This document shows positions 8,567 through 12,484 of a DNA stretch of 12,484 nucleotides, in pieces. Source of the DNA: Bacteroidota bacterium (GTDB lineage: Bacteria; Bacteroidota; Ignavibacteria; UBA10030; BY39); contig JAHJRJ010000072.1 of assembly GCA_018830765.1 (NCBI GenBank), positions 1-12,484 of the forward strand, given 5' to 3'. Position 1 is the stretch's first letter. Each line of letters opens with the position of its first letter. The notes under the pieces were generated by a model. It had not been told where the DNA came from and searched no databases. It was given only the letters and a program-made list of their open reading frames with translations. The position numbers and the translations under genes are program-made.

Positions 8567-8770
8567 TTATGTTTGAATTAAAATAAGATAGATCGGACAT
8601 GGCCTGTCCGTATTCTGCGTTGAACGCGCCGCTAACGAGTTGAGAATGTTAAACTGTCCTCCTATGTCGGACGTATATCCGTAAGTAGTTCCCGTGTTTC
8701 CGGCGATAGATAATGAGTATGAACAAAAGACGATGATGATCGAAAAAACGGAGTAAACTATAAATTTCAT
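8567..8770 (-). pseudogene. Collapsed remnant of a TonB-dependent receptor gene (67-codon residual frame)
   Basis: A strong AGGAG (8782-8786) precedes the ATG at 8770, which begins a clean signal peptide (MKFIVYSVFSIIIVF to SLSIAG). Next comes GTTYGYTSDIGGQFNILN (about 8645-8692). It matches GTTLGAATDINGNYVILN in the regulatory domain of the intact receptor at 2293-4968 (10 of 18 identical). After a -1 frame change, the DNA at 8595-8642 encodes QLVSGAFNAEYGQAMS, which matches QVISGTFNAEYGNAMS in the receptor plug (12 of 16 identical). In the intact gene these two pieces are about 136 residues apart; here they touch. About 25 residues are also missing between the signal peptide and the first piece, and the whole barrel is gone after the second. 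The residual frame stops at 8567, ten bases before the amylase ATG. I read this as a pseudogene formed by several deletions. A short expressed exported peptide cannot be excluded. Confidence 0.75.
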
Positions 8771-8781
8771 ACTATTTATAA

Positions 8782-8786
8782 CTCCT
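8782..8786 (-). promoter_or_regulatory. Ribosome binding site retained by the receptor remnant
   Basis: AGGAG lies inside AAAGAGGAG, eleven bases before the ATG at 8770. It shows that the 5' end of the decayed gene is intact and may still be translated. Confidence 0.55.
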
Positions 8787-8817
8787 CTTTATAAATTTTT
8801 AGGTATCAACTTATATG

Positions 8818-8852
8818 TTTTACACGGTAAAAATAATATACTTTACGGTAAA
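8818..8852. promoter_or_regulatory. Paired dyad operator candidate (TTTAC/GTAAA twice)
   Basis: TTTTAC-ACG-GTAAAA (8818-8832) and TTTAC-G-GTAAA (8842-8852) are both inverted repeats. They share the direct repeat ACGGTAAAA at 8824-8832 and 8845-8853, 21 bases apart. The first overlaps the candidate -10 and the second fills the spacer up to the -35, a layout typical of a repressor operator. The regulator is unknown. Confidence 0.4.
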
Positions 8853-8858
8853 AGTCAA
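8830..8858 (-). promoter_or_regulatory. Candidate sigma-70-like promoter for the receptor remnant and amylase operon
   Basis: On the minus strand TTGACT (8853-8858) and TATTTT (8830-8835) are exactly 17 bases apart. The implied transcript start is about 50 bases upstream of the remnant's ATG. The -35 is good and the -10 is only four of six. Bacteroidota often use different promoter consensus sequences, so this is a candidate only. Confidence 0.35.
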
Positions 8859-8867
8859 ATAGAAAAA

Positions 8868-8881
8868 CCAATCCCGATTGG
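8868..8881. promoter_or_regulatory. 14-base dyad upstream of the candidate promoter
   Basis: CCAATC-CC-GATTGG is a perfect inverted repeat ending ten bases upstream of the candidate -35 on the minus strand. This position suits an activator or a second regulator site; nothing in the window identifies a protein that binds it. Confidence 0.25.
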
Positions 8882-9001
8882 GTGGAATAATATTTAAGTT
8901 GAGTTGTTACAGTCTGAAATTTTTTGTATTATTGCTTTGCCTTATTGTTGAAATGTTACGCAAAAAGTAACAATATGAGACATCTGAAAAATTCCTAAAA
9001 A

Positions 9002-9097
9002 GTCACCCTGAATCCTGACCTGTCGTCAGGACAGGTTTATTTCAGGGTCTAAAATTGAATAGATTCCGATCCCGCTCAGAGAGCGGGACGGAATGAC
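9002..9097. repeat. Composite palindromic repeat element (REP/MITE-like), two nested hairpins
   Basis: The ends are GTCA (9002-9005) and TGAC (9094-9097). Hairpin one has outer arms ACCCTGAA (9005-9012) and TTCAGGGT (9041-9048), and inner arms ACCTGTC (9018-9024) and GACAGGT (9030-9036). An alternative inner pairing is CCTGAC (9014-9019) with GTCAGG (9025-9030). Hairpin two has ATTCCG (9063-9068) with CGGAAT (9089-9094) outside, and TCCCGCTC (9070-9077) with GAGCGGGA (9081-9088) around an AGA loop. This resembles dispersed intergenic palindromes of many Bacteroidota/Chlorobiota genomes. Only one copy is visible, so its dispersed nature is inferred. Confidence 0.65.
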
Positions 9098-9157
9098 AGA
9101 CTGGTTTATTAATATTTCAGAAGTCTAAATATAGTTTTATATAACTATTTTAAAGCG

Positions 9158-9232
9158 AACTCATCCCCAAAAACCCCTTCTCTTGGTAAGAGAAGGGGGA
9201 GTTTGGTTTAAACTATGATAGGGGGTTGAGTT
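9158..9232. repeat. Second palindromic element with 11-base perfect stem
   Basis: CCCCTTCTCTT (9174-9184) and AAGAGAAGGGG (9188-9198) form a perfect stem around GGT. Outside it, AACTCATCCCC (9158-9168) is complementary, with one bulged base, to GGGGGTTGAGTT (9221-9232), so the element is a large imperfect inverted repeat. It resembles common dispersed intergenic repeats, and its sequence is unrelated to the one at 9002-9097. It could also fold as a transcript-end structure, but no gene ends here. Confidence 0.6.
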
Positions 9233-9311
9233 GAAATTATACGTTTGCGTAACATCATTTAATAATTTAGAACAAACGCGATTATTGCCGAAGCTTACTG
9301 GAATATCGGAG

Positions 9312-9316
9312 AAGGA
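9312..9316 (+). promoter_or_regulatory. Ribosome binding site deciding the glycosyltransferase start
   Basis: AAGGA, within GGAGAAGGA, lies seven bases before the ATG at 9324. The only longer in-frame alternative is a TTG at 9231 that falls inside the palindromic repeat and has no such site, so 9324 is preferred. Confidence 0.6.
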
Positions 9317-9323
9317 TATATTA

Positions 9324-11168
9324 ATGCCTCCTACAAAAAAAAGTTTTTTTGAAAAAACCGAAGTAAAATTTCTTGGTATTATTTTATTTGTCGGTTTTCT
9401 CTTAAGAATCATTTTTTATTTTGAATTAAAAAACACTCCTCTGTTCAGTGATCTTTTTTCCGATTCAAGAATCTATTTTGATTTTGCGAAAGATATTGTA
9501 AGAAAAAATGATTGGTTCGGCAGCACTGTATTTTATATGTCTCCTGCATACACATACTTCCTTGCACTTGTTCGCGCCTTATTCGATGATGTTTTTGTAT
9601 TTGCCCGATTCATTCAGATATTAATAAGCACTGTAAATATCTTGCTGATCTATTTGATTGCAAAAAAACTCTTCTCGCCAAAAGCTGGATATGCTGCCGC
9701 ATTTATAAGTGCAATTTATTCTGTTTTTATTTTTTACAGCGCTTCAATTTTAATTGAAACGCTTCAAACTTTTTTTGTGTCATTGCTGATATTCTATTTG
9801 ATAAAAGATGCTGATTATAAATTTGAAAAACATTGGTTGATAATTGGAATATTGTTAAGTATATCTGCTCTTTTCAGGGCAAATATTTTACTATTCATAT
9901 TATTTATAGTCCCATGGTTAATCTATAATTTCCGGCAAAGCGAAATTTTAAAACCACAATTAGCCAGCTCTCTTTTGTTCCTTGTTTTGGGTATTATTAT
10001 CCCCATTCTTCCAATCACAATTAATAATTATCTGGCCGAGAAAGATTTTGTGCTCATCACTTCCAATAGTGGTATAAATTTTTTTATCGGTAATAATGAT
10101 GAAGCAGTAGGCGTTTATAAAACTCCAAAGAATATTGATCTTTCACTTGACTTATCGGGTGAAAAAAATGCGGAGAAGATAGCTGGCAAAGAATTAAAGC
10201 CCTCTGAAGTTTCTGAATTTTGGTTCGATAAGGGGGTGGAATATGTTACTTCAAACCCCGGTAAAGCAGGTTTACTAACATTAAAAAAGTTTTTCCTCTT
10301 TTTTGATAATAAAGAAAATCCGCAATCAGCTATAATGGATATTAACTTCTTTGCTAAACATTATTCCACCCTTTTTAAGTTACCGCTGCCGGGTTTCTAT
10401 TTTGTTTTTTTACTCTCGTTAGCGGGAATTATTCTTTCCTTTAATAAGACCAAATATTTTACAATAATTTATTATTTCATTTTAAGTTATGTATTATCTA
10501 CGGTGATATTTTTTGTTATGGGAAGGTTCAGGGTTGCGCTTGCGCCGGTATTAATTGTATTTGCGGGTTATGGTGCAATCAAGATTTATGAAATTATAAG
10601 ATCAAAAGAAATGAATAAATTGATAATTCCGGCTGGCGTAATTTTGTTTTTTATTATTATTAACGTCACGTTCGTACCTAAATTTACTTTCACCGAATAT
10701 GATGCTTATTTAAACCTCGGCAATTCTTATTTTGAAAAACAGGAATATGACCGGGCGTTGGATTATTATAAAAAATCTTTAGCTTTACACAGTAATGATG
10801 GTATATATATTCTGATAGGCAATACTTTAGCAGTCAAAAAAGATGTTTCAGGTGCGTTTGAATCTTACAAAAAGGCTATTGAAATGAATCCTGAAAACCC
10901 CCTGTCACATTTTAATTTAGGTGTTTTATTTTCACAGACAGGAAATCTATCCAAAGCACTTGATGCGTTCAGAACAACCATAATGATTGATTCAACTTTT
11001 GCTGATGCATACCGCAACATAGCAATTATTTTTTATATGCAGGAAAATTATAACGAATCATTGATTAATTTTGAAAGATGTCTTTATTTTATAAAAGACA
11101 ATAAAGCTAAAATTACTGTTCAACAAGATATCAAAGAATTAAAAAGAAGACTCGGAATAAACAGATAA
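9324..11168 (+). CDS. GT-C-type membrane glycosyltransferase (ArnT/PMT_2-like) with C-terminal TPR repeats
   Basis: The product is 614 residues. The N-terminal roughly 440 residues are polytopic, with about ten hydrophobic segments. After the first helix comes a non-cytoplasmic loop with FSDSRIYFDFAKDI (45-58) and MSPAYTYF (72-79). The acidic residues in this loop correspond to the D/E motif of GT-C transferases, which use polyprenyl-phosphate-linked sugars at the outer face of the inner membrane. Near the end of the membrane part is GRFRVALAP (about 400-408), similar to the RYxLPxxP-type motif of the family. A soluble domain of about four TPR units follows (459-594), including DAYLNLGNSYFEKQEYDRAL and SHFNLGVLFSQTGNLSKAL. 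This domain probably lies in the periplasm and binds a partner or acceptor protein. Similar fusions are known in the Chlorobi/Ignavibacteria region and elsewhere. Acceptor and sugar are unknown. Composition is visibly more A+T-rich than the ATPase gene that follows. It is divergent from the amylase block. Confidence 0.8.
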   Translation: MPPTKKSFFEKTEVKFLGIILFVGFLLRIIFYFELKNTPLFSDLFSDSRIYFDFAKDIVRKNDWFGSTVFYMSPAYTYFLALVRALFDDVFVFARFIQILISTVNILLIYLIAKKLFSPKAGYAAAFISAIYSVFIFYSASILIETLQTFFVSLLIFYLIKDADYKFEKHWLIIGILLSISALFRANILLFILFIVPWLIYNFRQSEILKPQLASSLLFLVLGIIIPILPITINNYLAEKDFVLITSNSGINFFIGNNDEAVGVYKTPKNIDLSLDLSGEKNAEKIAGKELKPSEVSEFWFDKGVEYVTSNPGKAGLLTLKKFFLFFDNKENPQSAIMDINFFAKHYSTLFKLPLPGFYFVFLLSLAGIILSFNKTKYFTIIYYFILSYVLSTVIFFVMGRFRVALAPVLIVFAGYGAIKIYEIIRSKEMNKLIIPAGVILFFIIINVTFVPKFTFTEYDAYLNLGNSYFEKQEYDRALDYYKKSLALHSNDGIYILIGNTLAVKKDVSGAFESYKKAIEMNPENPLSHFNLGVLFSQTGNLSKALDAFRTTIMIDSTFADAYRNIAIIFYMQENYNESLINFERCLYFIKDNKAKITVQQDIKELKRRLGINR

Positions 11169-11199
11169 AAGATATATTTGTCCGTTTGTATTTATTTTA

Positions 11200-11228
11200 T
11201 TGAGTGAGTATATTGGATTTAGTTTAAT
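11200..11228 (+). promoter_or_regulatory. Candidate promoter for the ABC ATPase gene
   Basis: TTGAGT (11200-11205) and TTTAAT (11223-11228) are 17 bases apart in the 88-base gap before the ATPase gene. They match the sigma-70 consensus at four and five of six positions. A start at about 11235 would leave a leader of about 22 bases. The A+T-rich background makes chance matches likely. Confidence 0.3.
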
Positions 11229-11243
11229 TAACAAAAATTTAAA

Positions 11244-11249
11244 AGAGGA
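11244..11249 (+). promoter_or_regulatory. Ribosome binding site deciding the ABC ATPase start
   Basis: AGAGGA lies seven bases before the ATG at 11257. An in-frame TTG at 11200 would add 19 residues absent from this family, so 11257 is preferred. Confidence 0.65.
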
Positions 11250-11256
11250 AATTTCC

Positions 11257-12369
11257 ATGGGTTCAGTTAAACTTGAAAACGTTCGTAAAACATTCGACCC
11301 CAATATCACAGTCGTTCACGATGTCAACCTTCTTATCGAAGATAAGGAATTTGTAGTTTTAGTAGGTCCTTCGGGCTGCGGAAAATCTACAACTTTGCGT
11401 ATGATTGCCGGACTTGAAGAAATTACGAGCGGAAACATTTCCATCGACAATGTTGTAGTAAACGATATCCCGCCGAAAGATCGCGATATCGCAATGGTTT
11501 TCCAAAACTACGCACTCTACCCGCATATGAATGTTTTTGAAAATATGGCGTTCGGTCTGAAGTTAAGGAAGTATGAAAAAGCGGAAATTCAAAAACGAGT
11601 GAATAAAGCCGCTGGAATTTTAGGAATCAGCCAACTTCTCGACCGGAGACCGAAAGCCCTCTCGGGCGGTCAGCGGCAGCGTGTAGCGCTGGGACGCGCA
11701 ATTGTCCGTCAACCCAAAGTATTTTTGTTCGACGAACCGCTAAGTAATTTAGACGCAAACCTGCGGGTTCAAATGCGTACTGAGATATCACGGCTGCATC
11801 ATCAAATCGAAACAACTATGATCTACGTTACCCACGACCAAGTGGAAGCGATGTCTATGGGCGACAGGATAGTGGTTATGAAAGACGGCTACATATATCA
11901 GGTCGATACTCCACTTAACATCTATAACTTTCCGGCGAACAAATTTGTGGCTTCGTTTATTGGAAGCCCGACTATGAACTTTATGCTGGGAAAAGTGCAA
12001 AATGGCGAAATGCATTCTTTCGCAATCGCTGATAACTCATTCAGTCTGCCGTTGCCTGAAAGCTTAAAATCAAAATTGTCGCAGTTTGCCGGTCAAGAAG
12101 TTATACTAGGGATAAGACCCGAACATATACACACAATTCAACAAAGTCAATCGCCGACGCTGGTTTCGGTGAATGTCGATATCGAAGTTTTAGAAACCGT
12201 CGGGAATGAAATGTTCGTTTACTTTTCTTTGCAAAACAGTAAATCAAAAGATCACTTTGTTGCCCGCGTACCTCCCGATACACGTTTGAAAGTAGGGTCG
12301 CCTTTTTCGCTCTACATAGATACCTCCAAACTGCATTTCTTCGATAAGGCGACCGAAAAATCGATATGA
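11257..12369 (+). CDS. ugpC: Sugar ABC transporter ATP-binding protein (MalK/UgpC/MsmK family)
   Basis: The product is 370 residues, the usual length for this family. In order: Walker A GPSGCGKST (37-45), Q-loop VFQNYALYPHMNVFENM (from 81), signature LSGGQRQRVALGRA (135-148), Walker B VFLFDEP (155-161), D-loop LSNLD (162-166) and H-loop YVTHDQVEAM (H193). The C-terminal TOBE/OB regulatory domain includes GIRPEH (285-290). These subunits form a cytoplasmic dimer that powers uptake of oligosaccharides or glycerol-phosphate compounds. No permease or binding-protein gene is adjacent, so it may be a shared ATPase serving several transporters, as MsmK does in some Firmicutes; that role is inferred. 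The family assignment is certain, but the gene symbol is only the customary label for a stand-alone member. Maltodextrin released by the amylase is a plausible indirect substrate, unproven. A gap of 56 bases without a terminator separates it from the next gene. Confidence 0.93.
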   Translation: MGSVKLENVRKTFDPNITVVHDVNLLIEDKEFVVLVGPSGCGKSTTLRMIAGLEEITSGNISIDNVVVNDIPPKDRDIAMVFQNYALYPHMNVFENMAFGLKLRKYEKAEIQKRVNKAAGILGISQLLDRRPKALSGGQRQRVALGRAIVRQPKVFLFDEPLSNLDANLRVQMRTEISRLHHQIETTMIYVTHDQVEAMSMGDRIVVMKDGYIYQVDTPLNIYNFPANKFVASFIGSPTMNFMLGKVQNGEMHSFAIADNSFSLPLPESLKSKLSQFAGQEVILGIRPEHIHTIQQSQSPTLVSVNVDIEVLETVGNEMFVYFSLQNSKSKDHFVARVPPDTRLKVGSPFSLYIDTSKLHFFDKATEKSI

Positions 12370-12425
12370 AGATTCTTCATCTAACATCTTAAACAAAAAA
12401 TACTCAATTAATCGAAAAAATTTTA

Positions 12426-12484
12426 ATGGAAACTTCAGAAGAATTAAAACAGATATTAGAAAGTATCACCGGCGGCTTTTTTGC
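12426..12484 (+). CDS. Start of an unidentified gene (only 19 codons in window)
   Basis: An ATG at 12426 opens METSEELKQILESITGGFF and continues past the edge. It begins with an acidic amphipathic helix and has no signal peptide. There is no clear ribosome binding site, only an A-rich stretch. The same strand, the 56-base spacing and the lack of a terminator suggest it belongs with the ATPase gene. I do not recognise the family from so few residues. Confidence 0.45.
   Translation, partial: METSEELKQILESITGGFF

Larger units (their letters stand above)
8771..9323. other. Divergent intergenic region, about 550 bases
   Basis: No protein-coding gene is supported here. The left part (8771-8881) holds the minus-strand leader, the promoter candidate and dyads. 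The stretch 8882-9001 is A+T-rich, with only a weak TGTTAC/GTAACA hairpin at 8954-8972. The right part holds two composite palindromic repeats (9002-9097 and 9158-9232), then a short A+T-rich leader before the glycosyltransferase ribosome binding site. The frames that cross the palindromes look like chance. Confidence 0.6.

Noticed and set aside
8954..8972. TGTTAC/GTAACA hairpin as a terminator or small RNA
   Set aside because: The stem is only six pairs and A+T-rich, with a seven-base loop and no U tract. It is consistent with chance in this composition.
9002..9232. CRISPR array
   Set aside because: The two palindromic elements differ in sequence and there is no regular repeat-spacer pattern or cas gene.
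9231..9323. N-terminal extension of the glycosyltransferase from a TTG
   Set aside because: The TTG is part of the palindromic repeat, the 31 added residues look unstructured, and the ATG at 9324 has an AAGGA site seven bases upstream.
9161..9412. 83-codon minus-strand frame
   Set aside because: It is formed from the palindromic repeat and the antisense of the glycosyltransferase 5' end, with no start signal or recognisable domain.
11200..11256. N-terminal extension of the ABC ATPase from a TTG
   Set aside because: The family starts at the MGSVKLENVRK-type first strand, and AGAGGA is well placed for the ATG at 11257. The TTG is better read as part of a promoter candidate.

Overview
The window is an A+T-rich bacterial chromosome segment. 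It probably comes from the Bacteroidota/Chlorobiota (FCB) group, and most resembles Ignavibacteria or neighbouring lineages. The reasons are a TonB-dependent receptor with an N-terminal carboxypeptidase-regulatory-like domain, a large secreted protein with many acidic Asp/Asn calcium-loop-like repeats followed by a fibronectin-III-like stretch, strong AGGAG-type ribosome binding sites, and composite palindromic intergenic repeats. The lineage is inferred from protein style, not from a marker gene.

Left block, minus strand, read from right to left (8770 to 1). It starts with a promoter/operator-like region (8818-8881) and a collapsed remnant of a TonB-dependent receptor gene (8567-8770). These are followed by a secreted GH13 alpha-amylase/neopullulanase-like enzyme (6709-8556), a parvulin-type periplasmic foldase with two rotamase domains (4980-6650), a complete TonB-dependent outer-membrane receptor (2293-4968), and a very large secreted protein that runs off the left edge (1-2260). 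Gaps are short and the foldase and receptor genes are only 11 bases apart with the ribosome binding site in the junction, so most or all of these genes may be co-transcribed. All the products appear to be exported. The block looks like an envelope module: an outer-membrane transporter, a surface or secreted partner, a chaperone, and an alpha-glucan-degrading enzyme.

Middle (8771-9323). This is a divergent intergenic region of about 550 bases. It carries the putative minus-strand promoter with two TTTAC/GTAAA dyads 22 bases apart centre to centre, a 14-base dyad, and two independent composite palindromic repeat elements (9002-9097 and 9158-9232).

Right block, plus strand. A GT-C-type membrane glycosyltransferase has four or so TPR repeats at its C-terminus (9324-11168). 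It is followed by a MalK/UgpC/MsmK-type sugar ABC transporter ATPase without linked permease genes (11257-12369) and the first 19 codons of an unidentified gene (12426 onwards). The ATPase and the amylase suggest a carbohydrate theme, but there is no direct evidence that the two sides of the window act together.

The most unusual item is the receptor remnant. It keeps its ribosome binding site, signal peptide and two recognisable receptor fragments, but has lost nearly everything between and after them. This leaves the old promoter immediately upstream of the amylase gene.
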